Shown here: in pieces, positions 8,084 to 17,763 of the stretch | How the letters are laid out: the number at the start of each line of letters is the position of its first letter | Position numbering within the stretch: position 1 is the stretch's first letter | Assembly: GCF_009857595.1 (NCBI RefSeq) | Contig: NZ_WWCU01000002.1 | Coordinates: forward strand, 62,001 to 126,000 | DNA: 64,000 bases | Direction of reading: 5' to 3' | Source of the DNA: Pseudoduganella aquatica | GTDB taxonomy: Bacteria; Pseudomonadota; Gammaproteobacteria; Burkholderiales; Burkholderiaceae_D | Translations under genes and position numbers: made by a program | The notes under the pieces: generated by a model | The model's database searches: none | What the model saw: only the letters and a program-made list of their open reading frames with translations | What the model was told of the DNA's origin: nothing

Positions 8084-9073
8084 TCAGTCCGCGCCGGGTG
8101 CGCCTTCGTAGTTGACGGGCAGCCAGCGGTAGCCGGGGCTCGCGCCGCCTGGTGCGCCGATGCGGCCCAGGCCGGGGAAGGCGATGTGGGCGGCGCCCAC
8201 CACCATGCGCTGGCTGGCGGCCATGTCCAGCAAGGCCCGGCGCTGGCGTTGCGCGTCGGCGGCGTCGCTGTCGTACTTGACGGTGGCTTCCGGATGCGGG
8301 AACTGCAGCGGGGCCACGTGCACAATGTCGCCCCAGACCAGCAATTGCCGTCCCCGGCTTTCCACCAGATAGGCCGCGTGCCCGGGTGTATGGCCCGGCG
8401 CGGGCAGGGCGCGCACGCCCGGTTCCAGCTGGCCGAAGGCGGCGTAGGGCTGGAAGCGGCCTGCGGCCTGGTAGGGCGCCACGGCGGCGCGCGCGCTGTC
8501 GAAGAAGCTGCGCAGGAATTCCGGTGCGGCCGCCTGCGCCGATGCGCTCAGCCAGTAGTGCGCTTCGCCCTGCGCCATGCGCAGCACGGCGTTGGGAAAG
8601 GCCGCCGCGCCCTGGCGCATCACGCCGCCGGCGTGATCCTTGTGCAGATGGGTGAGCAGCACGGTGTCCACCTGCTCCGGCTTGTAGCCTGCGGCGCGCA
8701 GGTGCTCCAGCAGCTTGCCGCAGCAGTCGCCGTACAGCGCGCCGGCGCCTGCGTCGACCAGTATCAGGCGGCTGCCGGTGTTGATGAGGAAGGCGTTGAT
8801 GGAGCCTTGCAGCGGCTGCGCCAGGCCGGCGTCGTCCAGCCCGCGCCCGATCTGCGCCGGGGTGATGTTGTTCATCACCGTGTCGATGGGGAAGGCGTGC
8901 GTGCCGTCGGACAGCACGGTGATTTCAAAGTCGCCCAGCATCATGCGGTAGTAGCCGGGCGCCTGGCTGCGCACTTGCGGCGCGCCCGCCTGGGCGGGCG
9001 GAGCCAGCGGCGCAAACTGCAGCATGGCTGCGGCCATGAGCGGAAGCGTGAATCGGGTGGTGGTCGCAGCCAT
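8084..9073 (-). CDS. Secreted metallo-beta-lactamase-fold hydrolase
   Basis: 329 residues. A signal peptide (LPLMAAAMLQFAPLAPPAQA) is followed by an MBL-fold domain. Zinc motifs are THLHKDH (the HxHxDH signature), PGHTPGH and WGDIVH, and the C-terminal histidine is in GAAHIAFPG. It resembles the lactonase/SoxH-like group of MBL proteins that start with YYRMMLGDFEITVLSDGT. The likely reaction is hydrolysis of a lactone or ester, with substrate unknown. The start at 9073 is the last Met before the signal peptide; the longer open frame upstream is the antisense shadow of the next gene. It lies 11 bases downstream of the alpha/beta hydrolase and is probably co-transcribed with it. Confidence 0.85.
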   Translation of the reverse strand: MAATTTRFTLPLMAAAMLQFAPLAPPAQAGAPQVRSQAPGYYRMMLGDFEITVLSDGTHAFPIDTVMNNITPAQIGRGLDDAGLAQPLQGSINAFLINTGSRLILVDAGAGALYGDCCGKLLEHLRAAGYKPEQVDTVLLTHLHKDHAGGVMRQGAAAFPNAVLRMAQGEAHYWLSASAQAAAPEFLRSFFDSARAAVAPYQAAGRFQPYAAFGQLEPGVRALPAPGHTPGHAAYLVESRGRQLLVWGDIVHVAPLQFPHPEATVKYDSDAADAQRQRRALLDMAASQRMVVGAAHIAFPGLGRIGAPGGASPGYRWLPVNYEGAPGAD

Positions 9074-9084
9074 GGCGGGGCCGA

Positions 9085-9924
9085 TCAGGAACGCAGGAAG
9101 GCCAGCAGCTCGGCGTTGAGCTTGTCCTTGTGCGTGGCGGGCAGGCCGTGTGGCGCGCCTTCGTACACGCTCAGCGTACCCTGCGGCAGCAGCTCCACGG
9201 CGCGGCGCGCGGTGGCGGCGATCGGCACGATCTGGTCGTCGTCGCCGTGGATCACCAGCGTGGGCACCGTCATCTTTTTCAGGTCTTCGGTGAAGTCGGT
9301 TTCCGAGAACTGCTTGATGCAGGCGTAGGCGCTGCGGATGCTGCACTGCATGCCTTGCAGCCAGAAGGTGTCGCGCAGGCCCGGCGAGTCCTTGGCGCCT
9401 TCGCGGTTGAAGCCGTAGAAGGCGGTGGTCAGATCCTTGAAGAACTGCGAGCGGTCGGCCTGCACCGCGCTGCGGATGCCGTCGAACACTTCCATCGGCA
9501 CGCCGTTCGGATTGGCCGGACCGACCAGCATTTGCGGCGTGACCGCGCCCACCAGCACCGCGCGCGCCACGCGGTCCGTGCCGTGGCGGCCGATATAGCG
9601 CGCCACTTCGCCACCGCCGGTGGAGTGGCCCACCAGGGTGGCACCGGTCAGGTCCAGCGCGTCGATCAGCGTGGCCAGGTCGTCGGCGTAGGTGTCCATG
9701 TCGTTGCCGTGCCACGGCTTGCTCGACAGGCCGTGGCCACGGCGGTCGTGCGCGATCACGCGGTAGCCGTGTTCGGCCAGGAACATCATCTGGTCTTCCC
9801 AGGCGTCGCCCTGCAGCGGCCAGCCGTGGCTGAACACCACGGCCGGGCCGTGGCCCCAGTCCTTGAAGTTGATCAGCGTGCCGTCGCGGGTGGTGACGGT
9901 ATTGATGGTGCGGGTAGTGGTCAT
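9085..9924 (-). CDS. Alpha/beta hydrolase (non-haem chloroperoxidase/arylesterase type)
   Basis: 279 residues. The features of the cofactor-free haloperoxidase/esterase group are present: oxyanion stretch [16 protein letters not shown], nucleophile elbow GHSTGG, an acid in [10 protein letters not shown] and the catalytic His in GAPHG. No signal peptide is seen, so it is cytoplasmic. Physiologically such proteins act as esterases; halogenation is a side reaction. The start at 9924 is preferred over the Met 24 bases upstream because AAGGA sits six bases before it. It is the first gene of a likely two-gene unit with the MBL hydrolase. Confidence 0.88.
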   Translation of the reverse strand: MTTTRTINTVTTRDGTLINFKDWGHGPAVVFSHGWPLQGDAWEDQMMFLAEHGYRVIAHDRRGHGLSSKPWHGNDMDTYADDLATLIDALDLTGATLVGHSTGGGEVARYIGRHGTDRVARAVLVGAVTPQMLVGPANPNGVPMEVFDGIRSAVQADRSQFFKDLTTAFYGFNREGAKDSPGLRDTFWLQGMQCSIRSAYACIKQFSETDFTEDLKKMTVPTLVIHGDDDQIVPIAATARRAVELLPQGTLSVYEGAPHGLPATHKDKLNAELLAFLRS

Positions 9925-10116
9925 GGCAAGTCCTTGCAGGTTGGTCAAGCTTGCATTCTGGGCAGCGCACGATTGCCCGTCTATCTGGACTAAGGGATAG
10001 ATGCAACTCCCACTTCATTGCGCGGCGCGCAAAAATGTTCGGCGCGCGGCGCGTATTCCCCGGCGCAGGCGGCGCAGCTACAGTCGGTTCCCATCCCCAC
10101 ACTCCGGAGCGCCGTG

Positions 10117-11700
10117 ATGAAACGCCTAACCTTTCAACAGAAACTCTGGCTGCCGCTGGCGGCCTGCCTGCTGTGCATCTGCGTCTTGTCGCTGCTGCAC
10201 GCCTTTGAAACCCGCACCTTGCGCTATGAGGAGCGCAAGGCCAACCTGGCCGATGTGGATCAGGCCGCGCTGTCTATCGTGCGCGGCTTGGCCGCAGCGG
10301 CCAGGGCGGGAGAAATCAGCCAGGCGGAAGCGATGGCCGAGGCCAGGCGCGTGCTGCGCCATATCCGCTATGGGCAGGACGGCTACGTCGCCATCCTGGG
10401 GCTGGACGGCAGCGCTGTGCAAAACCCGGGCAACCCGGCCAACGACGGCAAGTCCATGCTGGATTTCCGCGATCCGGCCGGCCGCTACGTATTCCGCGAA
10501 GTGGCCAGCATGGCGGCTTCCGCCCAGGGCGAGGGCTATCTGTCCTATCTTTGGCTGCGCCCCGGTCAGAGCGCGCCGTCCGCCAAGTTGAGCCGGATAG
10601 TGAGTTACCAGCCGTGGGGCTGGGCTTTGGTGGCGGGCGTGTACACGGACGATATCGACGCCGCCTTCCACGCTTCGCTGTATCGGGCGCTGGCGGTGAC
10701 CGCGCTGCTGTGCGCCCTGCTGGCTGCCGTGGTGGTGCTGGTCAACCGCAGCTTGCAGAGGGCGCTGGGCGGCAGCCCTGAATATGCGGTGGAGGTGGCG
10801 CGGCAGATCGCGGCCAACAACCTCGGCATGGCCGTCGCCACCGCGCCGGGAGACGAGGACAGTCTGCTGCACGCAATGAAAACCATGCAGCAGAACCTGG
10901 CCGGCATGATAGGGGCCATCAGCGGCAGCGCCGTCACCGTTGCCGCGGCCTCCTCGCAGATTGCCACCGGCAACCTGGATCTGTCGGCGCGCACGGAGAG
11001 CCAGGCCAGCTCGCTGGAGGAAACCGCCGCATCGATGGAGCAGCTCACGCAGACCGTGGCGCAGAACGCCGAGCATGTCCGGCAGGCCAACCGGCTGGCG
11101 GGGGAGGCGGGCGATGTGGCGCACCGTGGCGGGCAAGCAGTGGCGGAGGTGGTGCAGACCATGCACGCCATCCACGCCAGCGCCAGCCGCATCGAGGCCA
11201 TCACCGGCGTGATCGACGGCATCGCGTTTCAGACCAATCTGCTGGCGCTGAACGCGGCGGTGGAGGCGGCGCGGGCCGGGGAGCAGGGCAAGGGATTCGC
11301 GGTGGTGGCGGCCGAAGTGCGCGGCCTGGCCCAGCGCAGTGCGGCCGCCGCGCGCGAGATCAAGACGCTGATTGACGGCGCGGTGCGCGGCATTGCCGAG
11401 GGCAGCGGCAAGGCCGCCCGCGCCGGCGGCACGATGGACGAGGTGGTGGCCAGCGTCACCCGCATGCGCACGGTGCTGGCCGGCATAGGCGAGGCGTCCA
11501 GCGAGCAAAGCACCGGCATCGGCCATGTTCACGCGGCCATTGCCGATATGGACGCGGCGACCCAGCAGAACGCGGCGCTGGTGGAGCAGGCCGCTGCGGC
11601 GGCGGGCAGCCTGAGCGACCAGGCCGGCGTGCTGGCCGCCCTGGTGGGCCGTTTCCGGCTGGCGCGCCAGCCGCTGCGCTTGCAGGGCGGTGTGCGCTAG
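10117..11700 (+). CDS. Methyl-accepting chemotaxis protein with periplasmic Cache domain
   Basis: 527 residues. One membrane segment near residues 10-26, a periplasmic ligand domain of single-Cache type (about 30-185, [32 protein letters not shown]), a second membrane segment (about 188-208), HAMP region and a cytoplasmic signalling domain. The conserved hairpin tip is [20 protein letters not shown], followed by [20 protein letters not shown]. Cache domains of this kind usually bind small carboxylates or amino acids; the ligand cannot be read here. It stands alone, with GGAG before the start. No CheB/CheR docking pentapeptide is seen at the end. Confidence 0.93.
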   Translation: MKRLTFQQKLWLPLAACLLCICVLSLLHAFETRTLRYEERKANLADVDQAALSIVRGLAAAARAGEISQAEAMAEARRVLRHIRYGQDGYVAILGLDGSAVQNPGNPANDGKSMLDFRDPAGRYVFREVASMAASAQGEGYLSYLWLRPGQSAPSAKLSRIVSYQPWGWALVAGVYTDDIDAAFHASLYRALAVTALLCALLAAVVVLVNRSLQRALGGSPEYAVEVARQIAANNLGMAVATAPGDEDSLLHAMKTMQQNLAGMIGAISGSAVTVAAASSQIATGNLDLSARTESQASSLEETAASMEQLTQTVAQNAEHVRQANRLAGEAGDVAHRGGQAVAEVVQTMHAIHASASRIEAITGVIDGIAFQTNLLALNAAVEAARAGEQGKGFAVVAAEVRGLAQRSAAAAREIKTLIDGAVRGIAEGSGKAARAGGTMDEVVASVTRMRTVLAGIGEASSEQSTGIGHVHAAIADMDAATQQNAALVEQAAAAAGSLSDQAGVLAALVGRFRLARQPLRLQGGVR

Positions 11701-11712
11701 CCGCCGCCAGGA

Positions 11713-12630
11713 TCAGGTCAGCGGCTGCGCCAGGTGCTCGGCCAGCAGGTCGACAAAGGCCTTGATCGCCTGGGAGCCGCGCCGGTTGGCGGCGTACATG
11801 GCGTAAAGGCCGATTTCCATCTCGCCCGGATTGGCCTGGTAGCCGCCCAGCAGGGGCTGCAGCGTGCCGGCGGCCAGGTCGCCGCGCACCAGCCAGTCCG
11901 GCAGCATGGCGATCCCCACGCCGTCGAGCGCGGCGCGGCGCAGCATTTCCGAATTATTGATGGTGAGCGTGCCGCGTACCGGCAGCTCGGTGAAGCCGGC
12001 GCCGGCCTGCTGGGATTGCAGGCGCCAGCCGCGCCGCGCTACGCCGTAGGAAAACAGCAGGCAGTTGTGGCGCAGCAGATCCTCCGGCGCTTCCGGCGTG
12101 CCGTGCCGTTCCAGATATGCCGGACTGGCGCAAATGACGCGCTGGTGGCCGCTCAGGCGGCGCGCGATCAGGTTGGGCTGCTGCTGCGCCGCGCCGATGC
12201 GGATCGCCACGTCGATGCTGTCGTCCACCATATTGCTCACCGCATCGCTCAGGTGCAGGTCGAGCTCCAGCCGGGGATGGCGGCGTGCCAGTTCGCCCAG
12301 CAGCGGCGCGATAAACATGGTGCTGAACGTGACCGGGGCCGACACCCGCAGCAAGCCGCCGGCCTGGCCGTGGCGGGCTGCGGCCGCGTCGTCGGCCTGG
12401 TCCAGCTGCGCCAGGATGGCCTGCGCGCTGGCGTAGTACTGCTGGCCGCTGTCGGTCAGTGTGACCTTGCGCGTGGAGCGGTTCAGCAGCGCCGTGCCGA
12501 CACGCTTTTCCAGCGCATCGACCAGCCGCGTCACCGACGACGCGGCCACCCCCAGCTGGCGCGCCGCCGGCGAAAACCCGCCGCTGGCCGCTACCAGGCA
12601 AAACGCCTTCAATTCCGCAAAACGATCCAT
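11713..12630 (-). CDS. LysR-type transcriptional regulator (divergent from OYE gene)
   Basis: 305 residues: N-terminal winged HTH (FCLVAASGGFSPAARQLG, ASSVTRLVDALEKRVG) and a C-terminal periplasmic-binding-like effector domain (about 90-300). It belongs to the large AaeR/CrgA-like group, which often controls an adjacent divergent redox enzyme. It is transcribed away from the old yellow enzyme gene, with 111 bases between the starts. AAGGA precedes the ATG. The effector is unknown; an electrophile such as a quinone or enone would fit its neighbour. Confidence 0.92.
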   Translation of the reverse strand: MDRFAELKAFCLVAASGGFSPAARQLGVAASSVTRLVDALEKRVGTALLNRSTRKVTLTDSGQQYYASAQAILAQLDQADDAAAARHGQAGGLLRVSAPVTFSTMFIAPLLGELARRHPRLELDLHLSDAVSNMVDDSIDVAIRIGAAQQQPNLIARRLSGHQRVICASPAYLERHGTPEAPEDLLRHNCLLFSYGVARRGWRLQSQQAGAGFTELPVRGTLTINNSEMLRRAALDGVGIAMLPDWLVRGDLAAGTLQPLLGGYQANPGEMEIGLYAMYAANRRGSQAIKAFVDLLAEHLAQPLT

Positions 12631-12741
12631 CAGTGTTCCTTCATCTTTGCGCGCAGCGCAATGGTGTTGTCGGCCCCGCCCGGATTATCGGCGCGTCCCG
12701 GCGCCGCTACAGTGGCTGCATTCAATTACACGGAGCCGAAT

Positions 12742-13833
12742 ATGAAAAACATCCTGCAAACCATGACCCTGGGCGGCCTGCCCCTCAGCAGCCGCATCGC
12801 CATGGCCCCCGTCACCCGCTCCCGCGCAGGCGACGGCGGCGTGCCGACGGCGCTCAACGCAGAATATTACCTGCAGCGCGCAACGGCGGGGCTGATTATC
12901 AGCGAAGCCACCAATGTATCGCCCAACTCGGCCGCCTTCGAGCTGGCCCCCGGCATCTACAGAGAGGCGCAGCTGGCCGGCTGGAAGCAGGTCGCCGCCG
13001 CTGTGCATAGCCGGGGCGGGAAGATCTTCATGCAGCTGTGGCACGGCGGCCGCGTGGGCAGCTACGCGCTGCTCGACGGCCGCCAGCCGCTCTCGCCGTC
13101 CGGCTTCAACGACGACCTGGGCATGCTGCAGGTATATGGCGCGCTGCGCAACGGCTATTACACGCGCCTGGCGGCTTCGCCTTCGCGCGCCATGAGCGTG
13201 GCCGAGATCCACGAGGCGGTGGCCGAATTTGGCGCCGGCGCCGCCAACGCGCTGCGGGCCGGCCTGGATGGCGTGGAGATCCACGCGGCCAACGGCTACC
13301 TGCCGCAGCAGTTCCTCTCGCCCCATGTCAACCGGCGCAGCGACGAATTCGGCGGCAGCGTGGAAAACCGCGCGCGCTTCCTGCGCCTGGTGATCGAGGC
13401 GGTGCTGCGGGCAGTGCCGCCGGAGCGCGTGGGAGTGCGCATCTCGCCCTTTGCGCTGTATAACAATGCGCTCGACGAGGACGCCGCCGAGACTTACGCC
13501 TACGTTTTGCGCATGCTCGACAGCTACGGTATTGGCTACGTGCACGGCGCCGACACCAACGCCTGGGGCGGTAGCAGCGACATGGCGCAGCTGCTGCAGC
13601 TTATCCGCAGCAATTACGGCGGCGTGGTGATCGCCAACGCTGGCCTGTCGCCGGAGCAGGCCGAGCACCTGGTTGCCTTTGGGCGCGCGGACATGGTTGC
13701 CTTCGGCCGGCAGTTCATCGCCAATCCCGACCTGGTGGCGCGCATTGCCCGCAACGGCCCGTACAACGAGCCCGATCCGTTCAGCTTCTACGGCGGCGGC
13801 GCGCGCGGCTACACCGACTACCCGGCATTGTGA
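12742..13833 (+). CDS. Old yellow enzyme family ene-reductase (NemA-like)
   Basis: 363 residues, an FMN-binding TIM barrel using NAD(P)H to reduce activated C=C bonds of enones, maleimides or nitro compounds. Visible motifs: N-terminal PVTRSRAGDG, QLWHGGRVG, the substrate-binding His/Asn pair in IHAANGYLPQQFLSP, NRRSDEFGGSVENRARF, and the C-terminal phosphate-binding region VAFGRQFIANPDL. The start follows CGGAG by five bases. Divergent from a LysR gene, so probably induced by electrophiles through it. Confidence 0.93.
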   Translation: MKNILQTMTLGGLPLSSRIAMAPVTRSRAGDGGVPTALNAEYYLQRATAGLIISEATNVSPNSAAFELAPGIYREAQLAGWKQVAAAVHSRGGKIFMQLWHGGRVGSYALLDGRQPLSPSGFNDDLGMLQVYGALRNGYYTRLAASPSRAMSVAEIHEAVAEFGAGAANALRAGLDGVEIHAANGYLPQQFLSPHVNRRSDEFGGSVENRARFLRLVIEAVLRAVPPERVGVRISPFALYNNALDEDAAETYAYVLRMLDSYGIGYVHGADTNAWGGSSDMAQLLQLIRSNYGGVVIANAGLSPEQAEHLVAFGRADMVAFGRQFIANPDLVARIARNGPYNEPDPFSFYGGGARGYTDYPAL

Positions 13834-13841
13834 ACATCACA

Positions 13842-13867
13842 CTTTGGTATGAGGCGGCATACCAAGG
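13842..13867. promoter_or_regulatory. 26-bp palindrome upstream of the GGDEF-EAL gene
   Basis: CTTTGGTATG (13842-13851), spacer AGGCGG, CATACCAAGG (13858-13867): arms match at 9 of 10 positions. A related imperfect copy with the same 6-base spacer lies at 18385-18409 before a receiver gene, and a half-site CTTTGGT at 16616-16622 before the histidine kinase gene. A binding site for the FixJ-like regulator at 17760 is plausible. A hairpin without a T-run after the OYE gene is the alternative. Confidence 0.5.
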
Positions 13868-13948
13868 TCTGATTTTCAGGCCGCCGTCCGCTATCTATAG
13901 TGGTCAGCATCCCGCAGCTTTGCGGCTTGTACCGATCCGGAGGGAGTC

Positions 13949-16654
13949 ATGCCAGTCGAACTGTTAGCCCGTTGGCGCCGCCGTCCGCGCCGCGCCACCG
14001 CCGAGTGGCTGGTGCTGGCGCTGGTGCTGTTGATGAGCGGCCTGATGGCCGTGTATTTCATCTGGACCGAGCGCCGCCTGCTGCTCGGCTCCGACATCGA
14101 ACGCATGCGCATGCAGACGCTGATCATCGACGAGAATCTGCAGCACCAGCTGGAGGGCGTGCGCAATGCGCTCGACAGCGCGCGCGCCGCCTTCGGCTCG
14201 CCGGGCAGCGTGGGCACCTGCGCCAGCGACTGCCGCCGCCTGCTGCTGCAGTCGCTCAAGCGCGCCATGCCGGGCGTGCGGGCGCTGGTGGTGGTGGACC
14301 GCGAGGGCCGCATCCAGGTGTCGGATGACGACCTGCGCGACGCCCGCCTGGACGACAAACTCTACACCAGCCAGGTGGCGCATATGCGCTCGCCGGACAC
14401 ACTGTACCTGTCGCAGCCCTACGAAAACACGCCCGGCGTGTTCAACATCAAGCTGTCGCTGGCGATGGTGGACGGCGCGGGGCACAATGCGGGCGCGGTC
14501 AGCGCCATCCTCAACCCCGAGTATTTCGATGCGGTGATGCGCTCGGCGCTGTACGCGCCCGATATGAGCAGCGCCATCACCGACGGCAGCGGGCGCCGCA
14601 TCCTGTACGTGCCGGCCAACCCGGCGGCCATGCGCGCCGATGCCGCCGCCGATCTCTTTTTTCGTTATCATCTGCACAGCGCCTTGCCGCTGACGGTGCT
14701 GGGCGGCGACCGCCGCCTGGTGGTCCAGCGCACCATGGCGCTGCGCGAGCTGGGACTGGACAAGGCGCTGATCGTGAGCCTGACGCGCAGCCAGGACAAG
14801 ATAGAGGCGGGCTGGCACAACCTGGCCTGGATCAGCGGCATGGCCTGGCTGCTGACGGGCGTGGCGGGGGCGGGCGGGCTGGCGCTGGCCCAGCGCCGCC
14901 GCATGGCGCTGGAGCAGCTGGCGCTGGAGGGCGAGGAGGAGCGCGCCGCCGCCGCCGAGCGGGTGGAGCTGGCGCTGAACGGCGCCAACCTGGGCCTGTG
15001 GGACTGGGACCTGGTGCGCGACGTGCGCACCGGCGACGCGCGCGCCGCCGCCATGCTGGGCTATCTGCCCGGTGAGCTGCCCACGGCGCCGGGCAACTGG
15101 CGCGCCCTGGTGCATCCGGACGACTGGGAGGCGCTGGACGCCGCGCTGGCCGGCCACCTGGAGGACGGCAGCCGTTCCTACGAAGCCGAGTACCGCATGC
15201 GCCACCGCGCCGGGCACTGGATCTGGCTGCAAAGCCGGGGCAAGGTGAGCGAGCGCGCGCCGGACGGCACGGCGCTGCGCATGGTGGGCACGCGCATGGA
15301 CATCAGCGCGCGCAAGCTGGCCGAGGCGGAAATCGCCCACCTGGCGTTCTACGACGGCCTGACCAAGCTGCCCAACCGGCGCCTGTTGCTGGACCGGCTG
15401 GGCCACGCCATCGCCAAGTCCGAGCGCGGCGCCTGCCACGGCGCGGTGCTGTTCGTGGACCTGGACAATTTCAAGTCCCTCAACGACACGCTGGGCCACG
15501 AAATGGGCGACCGCCTGCTCGAGATGGTGGCCTTCCGCCTGCAGCAGGTCACGCGCGACAGTGACACCGTGGCCCGGCTGGGCGGCGACGAGTTCGTGAT
15601 CCTGCTCGAAGTGCTGGGCGCGAGCGCGCAGGAGGCGGCGGCCCATGCCGAGGTGGTGGCGCAGAAGGTGGTCAGCGCGCTGAGCCTGAGCTATCCGCTG
15701 GACGGCCACGAGCTGCGCAGCACGCCCAGCATAGGCGTGGTGCTGTTCGGCGCGGGTAACCACACCATCAGCGACCTGCTGCGCCAGGCCGACATGGCCA
15801 TGTACGAGGCCAAGGCGGCGGGCCGCGCCACCTTCCGCTTCTTCGATCCGCTGATGCAGGCGGCGCTGGACGCCACCGCCATGCTGGAATCGGACCTGCG
15901 CTTTGCGCTGGCGCGCGCCGAGCTGGAATTGCACTACCAGCCGGTGGTGGACGCGGACGGGCGGCCCACCGGCGCCGAAGCGCTGCTGCGGTGGCGGCAT
16001 CCGCGCCGCGGCCTGGTGCCGCCGGCCGAATTCATTCCGCAGGCGGAAAAGAGCGGGCTGATTATCGATATCGGCGACTGGGTGCTGGCCACCGCCTGCC
16101 GCCAGCTGGTGCAGTGGCAGGAGTCGCCCTGCACGCGCGGGCTCACCGTGGCGGTCAATGTCAGCGCGCGCCAGTTCCGCCAGCCGGACTTCGCCGAGCA
16201 TGTGCTGCAGATCGTCGCCGGCACGGGCGCCGATCCGCGCCTGCTGAAACTGGAGCTGACCGAAAGCATGCTGCTGGCCGACGTGGACGACATTATCGCC
16301 AAGATGGCGCGGCTGAAGGCCTGCGGCGTGGGCTTCTCGCTGGACGATTTCGGCACCGGCTATTCCTCGCTCAGCTATCTGCAGCGGCTGCCCATCGAGC
16401 AGCTGAAGATAGACCGCTCCTTCGTGCGCGACATGCTGCGCGCGCCGAACGCGGCCACCATCGTGCGCAGCATCGTCACGCTGGCGCACGGCATGGGCTT
16501 GTGCGTGGTGGCCGAGGGCGTGGAGACCCCGGCGCAGCGGGACGCGCTGTGCCAGATCGGCTGCGACGGGCTGCAGGGCTACCTGTTTGGCCGCGCCGAA
16601 CCGGCCGATACTATACTTTGGTCTAAGATCATTCCCGTGGCGGTGGAATTATAA
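13949..16654 (+). CDS. Membrane sensor with PAS, GGDEF and EAL domains (bifunctional c-di-GMP enzyme)
   Basis: 901 residues. Membrane segment at about 22-40, a periplasmic dCache-like sensor (about 45-285), a second membrane segment (about 290-315), PAS/PAC (about 330-455, ELALNGANLGLWDWDL ... WIWLQSRGKV), GGDEF and EAL. The cyclase site is intact (GGDEF 545-549) and so is the phosphodiesterase (EAL 677-679, [15 protein letters not shown]), so it may make and break c-di-GMP. The start follows GGAGGGAGTC. Upstream is a 26-bp palindrome with a TATAGT-like -10 near 13900. A histidine kinase gene follows 35 bases later. Confidence 0.93.
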   Translation: MPVELLARWRRRPRRATAEWLVLALVLLMSGLMAVYFIWTERRLLLGSDIERMRMQTLIIDENLQHQLEGVRNALDSARAAFGSPGSVGTCASDCRRLLLQSLKRAMPGVRALVVVDREGRIQVSDDDLRDARLDDKLYTSQVAHMRSPDTLYLSQPYENTPGVFNIKLSLAMVDGAGHNAGAVSAILNPEYFDAVMRSALYAPDMSSAITDGSGRRILYVPANPAAMRADAAADLFFRYHLHSALPLTVLGGDRRLVVQRTMALRELGLDKALIVSLTRSQDKIEAGWHNLAWISGMAWLLTGVAGAGGLALAQRRRMALEQLALEGEEERAAAAERVELALNGANLGLWDWDLVRDVRTGDARAAAMLGYLPGELPTAPGNWRALVHPDDWEALDAALAGHLEDGSRSYEAEYRMRHRAGHWIWLQSRGKVSERAPDGTALRMVGTRMDISARKLAEAEIAHLAFYDGLTKLPNRRLLLDRLGHAIAKSERGACHGAVLFVDLDNFKSLNDTLGHEMGDRLLEMVAFRLQQVTRDSDTVARLGGDEFVILLEVLGASAQEAAAHAEVVAQKVVSALSLSYPLDGHELRSTPSIGVVLFGAGNHTISDLLRQADMAMYEAKAAGRATFRFFDPLMQAALDATAMLESDLRFALARAELELHYQPVVDADGRPTGAEALLRWRHPRRGLVPPAEFIPQAEKSGLIIDIGDWVLATACRQLVQWQESPCTRGLTVAVNVSARQFRQPDFAEHVLQIVAGTGADPRLLKLELTESMLLADVDDIIAKMARLKACGVGFSLDDFGTGYSSLSYLQRLPIEQLKIDRSFVRDMLRAPNAATIVRSIVTLAHGMGLCVVAEGVETPAQRDALCQIGCDGLQGYLFGRAEPADTILWSKIIPVAVEL
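16612..16625 (+). promoter_or_regulatory. Candidate promoter/half-site before the histidine kinase gene
   Basis: TATACT (16612-16617) resembles a -10 and overlaps CTTTGGTCTA (16616-16625), which matches seven bases of the palindrome arm at 13842. It lies inside the end of the GGDEF-EAL gene, 65-78 bases before the kinase start. The second palindrome arm is missing, so this is weak. Confidence 0.25.
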
Positions 16655-16689
16655 TAAGAAGATATCACTCCGCATGGGAAGGGCAGGGC

Positions 16690-17763
16690 ATGGTCAGGGT
16701 TCAAGGCAGCCCCTTGTTGTCGCTGTTGCTGGTCGGCCTGACGCTGGCCATATTCGCCGTCGACGCGTTTACGCCGCTGGATGTGGCCATCGCCGTCATG
16801 TACGTGGTGGTGGTGCTGCTCTCGGCCAGCGTGTGGCGCCGGCGCGGCGTGATACTCACCAGCGCCGTGTGCCTGGGGCTCACGGTGCTGGCCTACGCCT
16901 TTTCGCACGCGGCCATGTTCTCCGGCCCCGCCTCCGGCCGCATGGTGGTCAGCCTGGCCGCCATCGGCATCGTTGCCTACCTGGCGCTGCGCTGGCAGGC
17001 CGCCACCAATGCGCTGATCGCGCGCGAGGAAGCGCTGCATCGCTCGCAGTCGCAGCTGGCCCATGTCACCCGTGTAACCATGCTGGGCGAGCTGGCCGCG
17101 TCCATTGCCCACGAAGTGAACCAGCCGCTGGCGGCCATCACCACCAATGGCGGTGCGAGCCTGCGCTGGCTGAACCGCGCGGAGCCGGATTTGGACGAAG
17201 CGCGCGCCGCCATCGGCAGCGTGCTGGAGGAGGCGGGCCGCGCCAGCGAAGTGATACGCCGTATCCGCGCGCTGGCGCGCCGCAGCGATCCGCGCCACCT
17301 GCCGCTGTCGCTGAACGAGGTGGCGCAGGAAGCGGCGCGCCTGGTGCGGCGCGAGCTGGCCAGCCACCACGTCTCGCTCAACCTGGACCTTGCGCCGGAC
17401 CTGCCGCAGGTATGCGGCGACCGCGTGCAGCTGCAGCAGGTGCTCATCAATTTGCTGATGAACGCCATGCAGGCCATGCAGCATTGCGCGCCCGGCGAGG
17501 CCTTGCTGCTGCTGCAGACCCGCATCCACGAGCAGGGCGGCGTGGTGTGCAGCGTGGCCGACACCGGCCCCGGCATTCCGCCCGAGCACCTGCCCAAGCT
17601 GTTCGACGCCTTCTTCAGCACCAAGGAGGAAGGCATGGGCATGGGCCTGCCGATCTGCCGCTCGATTATCGAAACCCACGGCGGCCGCATCTGGGCGGGC
17701 ATGCCGCCGCGCGGCGCCATGCTGTGCTTTTCGCTGCCCGTCACGGAGGAGTGTTCCGCATGA
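16690..17763 (+). CDS. FixL-type membrane histidine kinase
   Basis: 357 residues. Four hydrophobic segments in residues 8-100 form a compact membrane sensor without a large periplasmic loop or PAS domain. HisKA has the phosphoacceptor in ASIAHEVNQPLAA (His141), and HATPase_c shows LINLLMNAMQAM, VADTGPGIP and GMGMGLPICRSIIETHGG. The H-box form is that of the FixL/DctB-like subgroup that partners FixJ-type regulators. The stop overlaps the following response-regulator start (ATGA), so the two form a cognate pair. The signal is unknown. Confidence 0.92.
   Translation: MVRVQGSPLLSLLLVGLTLAIFAVDAFTPLDVAIAVMYVVVVLLSASVWRRRGVILTSAVCLGLTVLAYAFSHAAMFSGPASGRMVVSLAAIGIVAYLALRWQAATNALIAREEALHRSQSQLAHVTRVTMLGELAASIAHEVNQPLAAITTNGGASLRWLNRAEPDLDEARAAIGSVLEEAGRASEVIRRIRALARRSDPRHLPLSLNEVAQEAARLVRRELASHHVSLNLDLAPDLPQVCGDRVQLQQVLINLLMNAMQAMQHCAPGEALLLLQTRIHEQGGVVCSVADTGPGIPPEHLPKLFDAFFSTKEEGMGMGLPICRSIIETHGGRIWAGMPPRGAMLCFSLPVTEECSA

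Noticed and set aside
9074-10102. N-terminal extension of the MBL hydrolase
   Set aside because: The frame stays open over the alpha/beta hydrolase gene only by bias. A Met followed by a good signal peptide at 9073 is the sensible start.
13964-16489. 841-codon open frame on the minus strand opposite the GGDEF-EAL gene
   Set aside because: Composition is His/Gln/Arg/Val-rich with no domain, and the plus strand carries intact GGDEF and EAL motifs.
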